Shown here: piece after piece, positions 33,575 through 42,178 of the stretch
How the letters are laid out: each line of letters starts with the position of its first letter
Position numbering within the stretch: the first letter of the stretch is position 1
Notes under the pieces: model-generated
What the model was told of the DNA's origin: nothing
Databases searched by the model: none
Seen by the model: only the letters and a program-made list of their open reading frames with translations
NCBI GenBank assembly: GCA_902779875.1
Contig: CACZCX010000019.1
Location: forward strand, 1-43,918
Reading direction: 5' to 3'
DNA from: an uncultured Bacteroidales bacterium
GTDB taxonomy: Bacteria; Bacteroidota; Bacteroidia; Bacteroidales; Bacteroidaceae
Length of the DNA stretch: 43,918 bases
Translations under genes and position numbers: made by a program

Positions 33575-34213
33575 ATGAAATCAATTGACGTTAAGGGCAC
33601 AGCCCGCAACCAGTTCGGTAAGAAAGAGGCTAACGAGCTCAGAAAGCAGAACCTTATCCCCTGCAACCTCTACGGTGTAGAGAAGGATGAGAAGGGTCTT
33701 CCCGTAGCTAAGGCATTCAGCGTAACTCCCGAGGAGGTTCGTAACCTCGTTTATTCACCCGATATTTTCTCTGTAAACCTGACCATCGACGGCACAACCG
33801 TTCTGGCAGTGATGAAGGAGATCCAGTTCCACCCCGTAAAGGACAACATCCTGCATATCGACTTCTATCAGATCACTGAGAACAAGCCCATCGTTATGGC
33901 TGTTCCCGTTAAGCTCAAGGGTCTGGCTGCCGGTGTAAAGGCTGGTGGTAAGCTCGATCAGGTTATGCGTCGTGTTAAGGCCAAGGCTCTCTACACTGCA
34001 ATTCCTGAGAAAATTGAGATCGATGTAACTCCCCTGACCATCGGTAAGTCATTCAAGGTTGGTGACCTCAAGGTTGAGGGTATCCAGTTCACAAGCCCCA
34101 AGGAGGCTGTGATCTGCACAGTTCTGTCAACTCGTTCTGCTGCCGCTAACGCTGCTGAGGAGGCTCCCGCTGAGGAGGCTGCTCCCGCTGCTGAGGCTCC
34201 CGCTGCAGAGTAA
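33575..34213 (+). CDS. rplY: 50S ribosomal protein L25 (CTC form)
   Basis: This 212-residue protein is the long CTC-type L25: an N-terminal 5S rRNA-binding domain (about 1-90, KGTARNQFGKKEANELRKQNLIPCNLYG) and a C-terminal TL5-like domain (KPIVMAVPVKLKGLAAGVKAGG). The last 25 residues are an Ala/Glu/Pro tail common in Bacteroidota. Codon use is strongly biased (GCT, GTT, AAG, CTC), as expected of a highly expressed gene. It is followed by pth after 6 bp, the usual gene order. Confidence 0.97.
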   Translation: MKSIDVKGTARNQFGKKEANELRKQNLIPCNLYGVEKDEKGLPVAKAFSVTPEEVRNLVYSPDIFSVNLTIDGTTVLAVMKEIQFHPVKDNILHIDFYQITENKPIVMAVPVKLKGLAAGVKAGGKLDQVMRRVKAKALYTAIPEKIEIDVTPLTIGKSFKVGDLKVEGIQFTSPKEAVICTVLSTRSAAANAAEEAPAEEAAPAAEAPAAE

Positions 34214-34219
34214 TAGAAT

Positions 34220-34783
34220 ATGAAATATCTGATTGTGGGGTTGGGTAACCCGGGCGACGAATACCAGAATACCCGCCACAACATAGGATTTATGGTATTG
34301 GATGCCCTTGCTAAGGCATCCGATACTGTTTTTGAGGACAAGCGATACGGTTATGTGGCGCATATGCGCATCAAGAACCGCGAGCTTGTGCTCCTCAAAC
34401 CTACTACCTACATGAACCTGAGCGGCAATGCAGTCCGCTACTGGCTCAAAGAGGAGAAAATCGATCCCGAGAACCTTCTCGTCGTGGCCGATGACCTGGC
34501 ACTGCCTCTTGGCAAGATCCGCATCAAGGCTCAGGGCTCCAACGGCGGTCATAACGGCCTGGGGAATATCATATCGGTCCTCTGCTCCGAGAAATTCGCA
34601 CGCCTGAGGTTCGGAATAGGCAATGATTTCCCTATGGGTGCCCAGATCAAGTTCGTGCTCGATCCCTTCAATGCCGATGAGCAGAAGGTGCTTGACGAGC
34701 GCATCCCCGTAGCCGTCGAGGCTGTCCGCAACTTCTGCCTGGCGGGCATCGGTGACACCATGTGCAAGTTCAATAATAAATAA
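34220..34783 (+). CDS. pth: Peptidyl-tRNA hydrolase
   Basis: The 187-residue enzyme releases peptides from stalled peptidyl-tRNAs. It has VGLGNPG (residues 6-12) with Asn10, TRHNIGF with catalytic His20, the KPTTYMNLSG block, and VADDLALP with the conserved Asp. Length is normal. Its stop codon overlaps the start of the S4 gene by one base. Confidence 0.96.
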   Translation: MKYLIVGLGNPGDEYQNTRHNIGFMVLDALAKASDTVFEDKRYGYVAHMRIKNRELVLLKPTTYMNLSGNAVRYWLKEEKIDPENLLVVADDLALPLGKIRIKAQGSNGGHNGLGNIISVLCSEKFARLRFGIGNDFPMGAQIKFVLDPFNADEQKVLDERIPVAVEAVRNFCLAGIGDTMCKFNNK

Positions 34784-35193
34784 TGGAGGCCAGGATTGAC
34801 AAGTGGCTGTGGTCGGTCCGTATTTTCAAGACCCGTACCATCGCGGCCGATGCCTGCAAGAAGGGCCGCATATCGGTCAACGGCGTTCAGGTAAAGCCGT
34901 CCAAGACCGTCCATGAGGGCGACACCGTCCAGGTCCGCAAGCCGCCCGTGACCTACTCTTTCAAGGTCCTGCAGGCCATCGAGAACCGCGTGGGTGCCAA
35001 ACTCGTGCCGGAGATGATGGAGAACATCACTCCCAAGGATCAGTACGATCTGCTGGAGATGAACCGCATAGGAGGATTCGTAAAACGTGCCGCCGGTCTG
35101 GGACGTCCCACCAAGAAAGACCGCCGCGACATGGAGGATTTCCTGTCCGACTCCCCCTTCGAATTACCAGAGGAATTCGATTTTGCCGAATAA
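34783..35193 (+). CDS. S4-domain RNA-binding protein, Hsp15-like
   Basis: The 136-residue protein starts with an S4 domain (ARIDKWLWSVRIFKTRTIAADACKKGRISVNG), then a basic C-terminal part (KRAAGLGRPTKKDRRDMEDF). This is the Hsp15 layout; Hsp15 in E. coli rescues 50S subunits carrying nascent peptidyl-tRNA. That fits its position next to pth. The A of its ATG is the last base of the pth stop codon, so the two are translationally coupled. A terminator follows. Confidence 0.88.
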   Translation: MEARIDKWLWSVRIFKTRTIAADACKKGRISVNGVQVKPSKTVHEGDTVQVRKPPVTYSFKVLQAIENRVGAKLVPEMMENITPKDQYDLLEMNRIGGFVKRAAGLGRPTKKDRRDMEDFLSDSPFELPEEFDFAE

Positions 35194-35209
35194 GTTTCCA
35201 TCCCGCCGC

Positions 35210-35243
35210 AAAAAAAGGTGACCCAATCGGGCCACCTTTTTTT
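35210..35243 (+). terminator. Terminator of the rplY-pth-S4 operon
   Basis: A-rich arm with GGTG (35210-35220) pairs with CACC and a seven-T run (35233-35243), with an inner CC-CAATC-GG part. A second stem, CCGGCC (35246-35251) / GGCCGG (35257-35262), follows at once. Confidence 0.85.
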
Positions 35244-35372
35244 GACCGGCCTGGAAGGCCGGCAAGCGAAGTGAAACGGAGCGCGTTTCCAGAAGGAAAC
35301 TAAAAAAAGGTTGTTTCAAATACGCAGATAGGATTCCATCCCGAGGCTTTAAGCCGAAGGCGCCAAAAGCCC

Positions 35373-35540
35373 AAAAAAACCGAGCGAAGCGGAGCAGCGA
35401 GCCCCCGCTGTTGCAAAAAACCGAGCTAAGCGAAGCAGCGAGCCCCCGTTGTTAAAAAAACCGAGCGAAGCGAAGCCGCGACCCCCCGCCGTTGCAAAAA
35501 AACGGCCTAAGCGAAGCAGCGAGCCACCGCCGCAGCAATA
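35373..35540. repeat. Four tandem units of about 41 bp at the pepT 3' end
   Basis: Units begin at 35380, 35421, 35461 and 35502 (41, 40 and 41 bp). Each has an A run, then CCGAGC-(G/T)AAGCG-AAGCAGCGAGC, then CCCCCGCTGTTGC-like sequence. CAGCG/CGCTG pairs form a hairpin in most units, and the A run gives a U tract on the minus strand, so they could act as serial terminators for pepT. The last unit codes for the pepT C-terminus (ARCFA and stop). The stretch between the S4 gene and pepT holds only these repeats and the terminator. Confidence 0.8.
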
Positions 35541-36696
35541 TTTACAATCGTCAGCACAGATTTCTCCATGCTCTGAACCGGAATCCATTCAAACCGTCCG
35601 TGGAAATTCATGCCACCTGCAAAAAGGTTGGGACAAGGCAGCCCCTTGAACGAGAGCTGAGCGCCGTCAGTACCGCCGCGTATGGGCACCTTGACCGGTG
35701 TAACGCCCGCCTCCTCCATGGCACGGCACGCGATCTCAACCACATGCGGCACCTTGTCAATCTCCTGCTTCATATTGTAATACTGGTCCGATACCTCCGC
35801 AACGACAGTGCCTGCACCATATTTGGCATTCATGGAATCGGCCACGCCTTGTGCAAACCTCTTGCGCTCCTCAAAACGGTCACGGTCATGGTCACGTATG
35901 ATAAAGGTGACCGCAGCATGGTCAACCTCGCCGCTCAGACCCACGATATGATAGAACCCCTCATACCCGCTTGTGGTTGCAGGAGTCTCGCCCGCCGGGA
36001 ACATGCCTATAAGCTCGGCTGCCAGCAGTGAGGCATTGACCATCTTGCCCTTGGCATAACCGGGATGCACCTCCAGACCCTGAATACGGAACACAGCCTT
36101 GGCCGCATTGAAGTTCTCGTACTCCATCTCTCCCACTTCACCGCCATCGACGGTATAAGCCCAGTCGCAGCCGAACAGCTCCACATTGAAATTATCGGCA
36201 CCCATACCAATCTCCTCATCGGGATTAAAGCCGATACGTACCTTGCCGTGTTTTATCTCAGGATGCTGCTGCAGGTACTCCACAGCGGTGATTATCTCAG
36301 CAATGCCCGCCTTGTCATCGGCCCCGAGAAGGGTCGTGCCGTCGGTCACGATCAGGTCCTCGCCCTTATGCCCTGCTCCGCGTTCAGGATTATGTCACCG
36401 CCGTCATAGTTCTCAACTATACGCGGCTTGACATCCTTGCCGCTCATGGAGGGGCTGGTATCCATATGTGATATAAAACCGATGACAGGAATATCCTCAT
36501 CGGTATTGGCGGGCAGCGTGGCGTACACGTATCCCATGTCGTCCATGACCACGTCCTCAAGCCCCATACCCTCCAGCTCGGCCTTGAGCATACGGGCCAG
36601 GTTTTTCTGTTTCTCAGTACTGGGGACGGTATTTGAATTCTCGTCAGACTGCGTATCGACAGCCGTGTAAGAAAGAAATCTCTTAATCAGGTCCAT
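35507..36696 (-). pseudogene. pepT: Peptidase T, disrupted by an internal deletion and frameshift
   Basis: Two frames together cover PepT, a zinc tripeptidase. The first (36696 to 36352) carries the N-terminus and [10 protein letters not shown]; it ends [16 protein letters not shown]. The second, from about 36370, resumes at [25 protein letters not shown] and runs to the stop at 35507, with [24 protein letters not shown] and [11 protein letters not shown] metal-site residues. PepT proteins normally have about a dozen more residues (a LSP..FPEL-type stretch) between ILN and KGEDLIV. So about 35-40 bases, not a multiple of three, appear to be missing. The C-terminal ARCFA comes from the adjacent tandem repeat. 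Confidence 0.85.
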
Positions 36697-36787
36697 ACTA
36701 AAACATTGTTCAACAATAATGCAAACTTACACAAAAAAGATACTATTTTTATGCCCCGAATCAATTAATTATCCCCCGCAGAACATA

Positions 36788-37984
36788 ATGAAAGGGCTCA
36801 GGACCATCATCACGGCAATCCTCTGCATTCTGGCCGTCTCCAATATCCAGGCACAACCGGGCACCGGACTTTCCGCCAGGGTAAAGACTTTCGGGGAGCG
36901 TCTTGACTCGGCCGCCGTAAAGAAGTTCGATGCCCGATACATCGATGTCCCCGACCGCCCCTGGCGCATAATTCTGCGCTCCAAGTTCGATGAGACCACG
37001 ACCGGGTTCACCAACCGCAAGTTTTTTGATTACGAGGAGGATTCCTACAGCACACTTCTACAGATGGACCTGGACTCCAGACTGAACAAGTCAGTCGGCC
37101 TCTGGGTAGGATACCGCGGACTGGGCATCGGCTATTACTACAAGCTCAATAAGAAACCGGGCATAAACATCTCCATAAGTGCCACCGGAGCCAGATACGG
37201 CATGAACATAAGGCTCAGGAGCCAGAAATATGAGGACCTTCACGCCAGGATGGATTACCTGGACCCCGACACGACCGTCTTTGACTACGACACCCAGTTC
37301 TGGACCCCCATCGACGTGGTCTCGCTCTACTTCAACGCCTATTATGTCTTTAACGGCAGGCGTTACTCGCAGGCCGCGGCCTACAACCAGGCTGTCATAC
37401 AGAAAAAGTCCGCCGGCTCACTGCTCCTGGGGGCGACAGCATATGCATCGGGCATAAATATGGCTTATAAGGACAACGCCAGCCTCATTTACTTCTGTGA
37501 TTCAGTGGGCACCATCACGCTGGGCAAGATCACGCTGGGACTGGGTTACGGCTACAACTGGGTACCGGCCCGCGGATGGACCGTCAACGCCATGGTAATG
37601 CCCAACATAAGCCTGTCCGATAAGGTGACGCGCGTAAAATATGACTGCAACTACAGCATGTTCTCGGGTGAGACGCGTAACGACTACGGCAAATGGGACA
37701 GCGAGAAGCATGTCTGGGAGAACGGCGAGATTCACAAGATAATAGGTAACGACGAGGAGCTCACAGAGATTCCCGATGACATAGACATCTGGGAATGCGG
37801 CACAGAAAGCCGCCGCACATCGCTCTCATTCAACCTGGACCTGCGCATGGGCGTGGCCTACTGCTGGAAGCGTTATTTTGTGAGCGCCAACGTCATATTC
37901 AACCACTTTGAATATGGCGGCAGCAGCAACAAGGTCGACCTCATTGACTGGTACGCGACCGCCTCACTTGGCATCCGCCTTTGA
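36788..37984 (+). CDS. DUF4421 family outer-membrane beta-barrel-like protein
   Basis: This 398-residue protein has a signal peptide (MKGLRTIITAILCILAVS, cleavage near IQA-Q) and beta-rich sequence with alternating strands (VGLWVGYRGLGIGYYYKL, ITLGLGYGYNWVPARGW) and a final strand ending ATASLGIRL, typical of an outer-membrane barrel. Motifs GSLLLGATAY and GLGYGYNWV fit DUF4421. The start is the ATG at 36788; an earlier in-frame ATG at 36719 would put 23 non-signal residues in front. Its last 21 bp overlap the convergent symporter gene. Function unknown. Confidence 0.8.
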   Translation: MKGLRTIITAILCILAVSNIQAQPGTGLSARVKTFGERLDSAAVKKFDARYIDVPDRPWRIILRSKFDETTTGFTNRKFFDYEEDSYSTLLQMDLDSRLNKSVGLWVGYRGLGIGYYYKLNKKPGINISISATGARYGMNIRLRSQKYEDLHARMDYLDPDTTVFDYDTQFWTPIDVVSLYFNAYYVFNGRRYSQAAAYNQAVIQKKSAGSLLLGATAYASGINMAYKDNASLIYFCDSVGTITLGKITLGLGYGYNWVPARGWTVNAMVMPNISLSDKVTRVKYDCNYSMFSGETRNDYGKWDSEKHVWENGEIHKIIGNDEELTEIPDDIDIWECGTESRRTSLSFNLDLRMGVAYCWKRYFVSANVIFNHFEYGGSSNKVDLIDWYATASLGIRL

Positions 37985-39163
37985 CAGGTCCTTGTCTGTC
38001 ATGGCGCATACGCAGGAGTCAGACCACACGTTCTCAGCCGTCTCAACCATATCGATAATGGTATAGATAGGCAGGATTATGCCCAATATCGCCACCGGAG
38101 CCCCTATTCCCGACATCAGCGAGAGAGTCAGGAAGAAACAGCCCATGGGCACGCCCGCATTACCTATGGCCGATACCACCGAAATCAGTATCCAGAGCAG
38201 TATGGTGCCGAGAGTGATGGGAGTACCACCGTTCTGCATCACGAACAGCGATGTAACCAATATGAAAGCGGCGCAACCGTTCATGTTGATGGTGGTGCAG
38301 ATGGGCAGCACGAATCGGGCCACCTCCTTACGCACACCCAGACGGTCCTCGGCCGATTCCATAGTCACCGGCAGCGTGGCGGCACTGCTCTTGGTAAAGA
38401 GAGCCATGAGCACGGCGGGAGTCATGCGTCCCAGCACGTGAATGGGATTGAGCCCACGGGCCAGCAGGAACAGCGGAAGCACGATGAAGAACTGAATGAA
38501 ATTACCTCCCAATACCACCAGTACATATTTTCCAATGGAATCGGCAATCACGCCGGCCGATATCTGGGCTGACAGCTGAGCCGAGAAAGCCACTATACCC
38601 AGAGGCAGGGTCCAGATAAGTCCGCGTATAAGCAGGAACAGCAGGTCCTGCAGTCCCAGCAAGCCTTTCACCACGACGGCCTTGTTCTCAGAATCAGGCA
38701 GTTTGGAGAGTCCTATTCCTACGGCAAAGGCCACCAGAAGCAGTGACAGCACATTGCCCTCCAGGAACGGTCGTACGATATTGTTGGGAACGACGCCGAG
38801 GATATGGTCCAGATAGCTCTCCTCAGTTCCTGACAGCGCACTCTCGCCCAGACTTACGGAGTCCAACGGCAGATTGCCGGGGGCTATGAGCACAAAAAGC
38901 AAGGCACCTATGGCAGCTGCGGCCAGAGTGGTAAGCAGCGTATATGTCAGAGTCCTTCCGAATATCCGGCCGGACCCGTTTGAACCGAATGTGGCAAAGG
39001 TGGTTATTACGGCAAGAACAATCGTGGGTACAGCCAGCAGCTGGAACAGCCTTGTATAAACCGTAGCAATGATATTCATGATCTGGTCCAGCACATGAAT
39101 ACCCAGAACTCCAAGAACAGCACCAACGACCAGTGCTCCTATCCAAACAAAAACCTTTTTCAT
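37964..39163 (-). CDS. Dicarboxylate/amino acid:cation symporter (DAACS family)
   Basis: This 399-residue inner-membrane protein has about eight hydrophobic helices and two re-entrant loops. Family motifs are KSSAATLPVT, INMNGCAAF and GNAGVPMGC, which form the substrate and sodium sites in GltPh-type carriers. It should import a dicarboxylate or acidic/neutral amino acid with Na+ or H+. Its start touches the stop of the TonB receptor gene with no gap, so it is co-transcribed, although a metabolic link is not obvious. Confidence 0.92.
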   Translation of the reverse strand: MKKVFVWIGALVVGAVLGVLGIHVLDQIMNIIATVYTRLFQLLAVPTIVLAVITTFATFGSNGSGRIFGRTLTYTLLTTLAAAAIGALLFVLIAPGNLPLDSVSLGESALSGTEESYLDHILGVVPNNIVRPFLEGNVLSLLLVAFAVGIGLSKLPDSENKAVVVKGLLGLQDLLFLLIRGLIWTLPLGIVAFSAQLSAQISAGVIADSIGKYVLVVLGGNFIQFFIVLPLFLLARGLNPIHVLGRMTPAVLMALFTKSSAATLPVTMESAEDRLGVRKEVARFVLPICTTINMNGCAAFILVTSLFVMQNGGTPITLGTILLWILISVVSAIGNAGVPMGCFFLTLSLMSGIGAPVAILGIILPIYTIIDMVETAENVWSDSCVCAMTDKDLSKADAK

Positions 39164-41140
39164 TTACAGTTCAAAAGTTAGATTCAAATATACGTTACGA
39201 CCCTTCTGGGGTATGTTGTTCCAGTCAGAATATGATGAGTACTTTCTGTCCAGAAGGTTCTCGACTCCCCCACGAATTGAGAAATGAGAATTGAGAATTG
39301 AGAATTGATATGCGGCAGAGAGATTGATTATGTTCCAAGCCTGAGTTTTTGTCTCTCCATACTTGGCCGAATAGTCAGTCTGAACAGCATTGCCCTTAAC
39401 CTCAACTCTAGCCTCAAAATTACGATAATTATACAACAATTCATTACGCCATGCCAAAGGCGATATGAGCGGCAGAGGATCGGACTCGTCATCACGTCCT
39501 AGCGCGTAACTCACATTACCGCTCCAGGCAATCCTGTCAGTAATCTGCCAACCGGCGTCAACTGAGAAGTTGGCGATGGTCGCATGATCCAGGTTACGGT
39601 ATACCTTGACACCCTCAGCCCCTACTGTCATGGCCGACAGGCGGTCATCCAGACGGCCGATGATGTAGTCCCGGAACAGGAAGACGTTGGCATCAAATCC
39701 CAATTGAAAATTGAGAATTGAGAATTGAAAATTAGAATTCAGCTCAAAAGCGGACTCGTTCTTGAGATGCGGGTTGCCCATGTAGTCATACTGGTCAAAG
39801 GTGTTGTTCAGGTAATAGCCGTAGGCCTCGGTCACCGTGGGGGCACGGCTTCCCCAACCTCCACCAATTGACAATTGAGAATTGAAAATTGACAATTGAT
39901 AATTGGCGGCTATGCGGCCTGTGGTCTGGTAGTAAGAGTCTGTCATGAGCGGGAAGAACACCTTCTGGCCATGATAACCCTCCTCATTGTTGAGACGCTG
40001 CTGCTGCCAGGCCAGCTTACCTGAAAGACGCAGTGACTGCCTGTCATCGATACTCACGTTATCCGTCAATGCCAGTCCCGTATTGAGCGTTCCCACATCG
40101 GGCCAGGTGACCATATACATGGGGGCTGCGCCACCGGGATACATGGTCATATCGGCAAAAAGACGGTTGTAATAAAGGTCATAATTTGCAGCCACATCAT
40201 GCTGTGCACCCGTTTCACCACCCAATGAAGTGGTAAGCAGGCTGTACAGACCCGTGGTCCAGCTGTCACCGGGCATATCCATATGGATCTCCACATCGGG
40301 ACGGGTGGTATCGTCCATAATATGGATTATGTGATTGTAATAAGCCTTGGTCTCCAGGCTGGCACCGCTGAACAGATGTCTGTATGAGACCGATGAAATG
40401 AATCCCTGGGCCTTTGAGACATCCATGTTCAGGGCCGGATAGCCCACATCGGTCGCGCGGTCAAATATCAGTGTCGACTCAAGAATGTCACTGTCAGAGA
40501 GGCGCAGTCCCGCGTTGGCAAACACATTCACCTTACTGAACTGCGAGTAGTTGAGAACCTCTCCTCCACCCGTGCGGTAGTTGTCGGCATCACGGTAGAA
40601 CAGACCTGTGTTCAGGTAAGCGCGGCTACCGCTGAATGCGGCATCGGCACCATATACCTGAAGGTGACCGTTCCACTCATGACCGGCCGATACATTAATC
40701 TGTCGCGGATCCGAGTCAAAACCGACCTTACGCAGTTTAAGGTCCAGGCTGCCGCCGATGTTACCGGTAGCCTGAGGATTACCGTCAAGTCCTGAGTTGA
40801 GACTGATACTCTGAAGGTTACCACTCTCAACATAGGACGTGACAGGATCCATCTTGTCAGTACATGCATAGAATATCTTCATTCCGTCAATTGTAGTTGA
40901 CAACCTTTCGGTCTGCATGTTGTTGACAACGGGTTCCCATGCGTAAGAACCCCGACGAACGAGGTTTACCTTACGCAGTTCACCCAAATGTTCGTCGATA
41001 CTGGCGGCCTGCCCCTTTACGGAGCGATTGCGGCCTCTCCTCTCATCCGATACGATAAGCACCTCATCAAGGTTCTGCACCCGGTCAGGTGCCTCCGTAT
41101 CAATCATCAATACTGTTGCAAGTAAAACAGTTTCCAGCAT
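39164..41140 (-). CDS. TonB-dependent outer-membrane receptor, copper-receptor-like
   Basis: The 658-residue receptor has a TonB-box-like NLDEVLIVSDE near residues 24-34, a plug domain (about 35-140) and a beta-barrel ending in Phe-Glu-Leu. The plug holds YACTDKMDPVTSYVE; Cys93 and Met97 form the CxxxM arrangement known from the copper receptor OprC, and an IHMDM loop (His286, Met287, Met289) could supply further ligands. The next gene upstream encodes a Met/His-rich lipoprotein. Copper uptake is thus a reasonable inference. The signal peptide is short and weak. Three segments (near 412-426, 468-480 and 611-622) are encoded by AATTGAG-family repeats. Confidence 0.85.
   Translation of the reverse strand: MLETVLLATVLMIDTEAPDRVQNLDEVLIVSDERRGRNRSVKGQAASIDEHLGELRKVNLVRRGSYAWEPVVNNMQTERLSTTIDGMKIFYACTDKMDPVTSYVESGNLQSISLNSGLDGNPQATGNIGGSLDLKLRKVGFDSDPRQINVSAGHEWNGHLQVYGADAAFSGSRAYLNTGLFYRDADNYRTGGGEVLNYSQFSKVNVFANAGLRLSDSDILESTLIFDRATDVGYPALNMDVSKAQGFISSVSYRHLFSGASLETKAYYNHIIHIMDDTTRPDVEIHMDMPGDSWTTGLYSLLTTSLGGETGAQHDVAANYDLYYNRLFADMTMYPGGAAPMYMVTWPDVGTLNTGLALTDNVSIDDRQSLRLSGKLAWQQQRLNNEEGYHGQKVFFPLMTDSYYQTTGRIAANYQLSIFNSQLSIGGGWGSRAPTVTEAYGYYLNNTFDQYDYMGNPHLKNESAFELNSNFQFSILNFQLGFDANVFLFRDYIIGRLDDRLSAMTVGAEGVKVYRNLDHATIANFSVDAGWQITDRIAWSGNVSYALGRDDESDPLPLISPLAWRNELLYNYRNFEARVEVKGNAVQTDYSAKYGETKTQAWNIINLSAAYQFSILNSHFSIRGGVENLLDRKYSSYSDWNNIPQKGRNVYLNLTFEL
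39275..39308. repeat. AATTGAG repeat inside the TonB receptor gene, site 1
   Basis: Four to five heptamer units read in frame as FSILNSHFSI (about residues 611-622), in the last strands of the barrel. Confidence 0.75.
39702..39739. repeat. AATTGAG repeat inside the TonB receptor gene, site 2
   Basis: AATTGAG/AATTGAA units read in frame as NFQFSILNFQL (about residues 468-480). Confidence 0.72.
39865..39906. repeat. AATTGAG repeat inside the TonB receptor gene, site 3
   Basis: CAATTGA/GAATTGA units read in frame as NYQLSIFNSQLSI (about residues 412-426). Confidence 0.72.
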
Positions 41141-41168
41141 CTTGAAACAAAACCAGAAAAAACAAACA

Positions 41169-42128
41169 TTAAATAGTTACTTCCCAATAGAGCGAGCTGT
41201 ATCCGTCGCTCAGGTCATCGCCGCCGGCGACAACGTTACCCTGTGCATCCTTCACGGTAAGGTGTATGCGCCACCTTCCGGTCATGGTCAGGTTTACAGT
41301 ACCCTGATAACTGCCGTCACTCTGACGTGAAAGGCCTACGTTATCGGGCGATGTATGGTTACCCATGTCAGGCATACGCGGATCGATCTCGATCACGAAC
41401 GGTTCCGATGCAAGGCCGTATGGTGTCGTAGCAGGAGTATTTTTCTTTGACACATATGCCGTGATCGTATTCTTACCGGTGCTCCAGTCCAACGGATTTA
41501 CCAGCGACAGGTAGTAAGTGCCATCACCAACCTTGAATGACTTGATCCACTGCTGGCCTTCAGGCAGAGCATCGACGATTATCTCCTGCTCGGCCGATGT
41601 ACCCTCGCTTCCCAATACTGAATAGTCGTAAGACAGAGTCCATGAACCTGCGTCGCTTGTATTCATTACGAACGATATCCAACCGCGCTTTACTGCCAGA
41701 TAGTTCTTGTTGAAGCTCTCCACGCCTGCGCTTACAGGAGTGCTGTGCTTCATGTTCATCTTGACCATCAGCATGATGGGTTTGAGAGCCGGTATTTCAA
41801 AGTTCTTGATATAGTTACCGTTTTTCTTCTTGGTAGCCACAAAGTATATTTCATTATAACCGCCATGGAACTTACCGGTCTTGGAATACGCAAACACGTT
41901 GTACTTATCGTCAATTACTGTTGAGAGTTCAGGTATGATCTTTACGGTCTGAAGGAACTTGTATACCTGCAGAGCCTCCTCGGCCGAGCAGCAGTCAATA
42001 TCGCCGTCAATAGTAATACCAGGAATCTCAATCTCCTGTTTTCCTAAATCATCATTCGAGTTGCATGAGCTCAATACTGCTCCAAACAAGGCAACTGCTC
42101 CAAATTTCAAATACTTTCCAATATTCAT
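41169..42128 (-). CDS. Lipoprotein with YtkA/FixH-like Met-His-rich domain
   Basis: The 319-residue product has a signal peptide with lipobox LSSC (Cys22 from the chosen start). The ATG at 42128 is preferred over 42149, because it gives a standard signal peptide. A middle part carries MLMVKMNMKHSTP, and the C-terminal domain carries MPDMGNHTSP (Met252, Met255, His258), then YQGTVNLTMTGRWRIHLTV, the pattern of YtkA/FixH-like domains often found with copper handling. It lies 28 bp upstream of the OprC-like receptor gene in the same operon and could pass copper to or from the receptor at the cell surface. Confidence 0.78.
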   Translation of the reverse strand: MNIGKYLKFGAVALFGAVLSSCNSNDDLGKQEIEIPGITIDGDIDCCSAEEALQVYKFLQTVKIIPELSTVIDDKYNVFAYSKTGKFHGGYNEIYFVATKKKNGNYIKNFEIPALKPIMLMVKMNMKHSTPVSAGVESFNKNYLAVKRGWISFVMNTSDAGSWTLSYDYSVLGSEGTSAEQEIIVDALPEGQQWIKSFKVGDGTYYLSLVNPLDWSTGKNTITAYVSKKNTPATTPYGLASEPFVIEIDPRMPDMGNHTSPDNVGLSRQSDGSYQGTVNLTMTGRWRIHLTVKDAQGNVVAGGDDLSDGYSSLYWEVTI

Positions 42129-42178
42129 GATACTCTGTTTTAAATCCACTTAAGCGTGGGGTTATTTTATAGTTCAAA

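Noticed and set aside
35373-35540. Possible CRISPR array in the 41-bp tandem repeat
   Set aside because: The whole unit is repeated with no variable spacer; it is a plain tandem repeat.
36625-36645. GGGGACGGT sequence resembling a REP core inside pepT
   Set aside because: It encodes the normal PepT segment [10 protein letters not shown] and lacks the hairpin arms.
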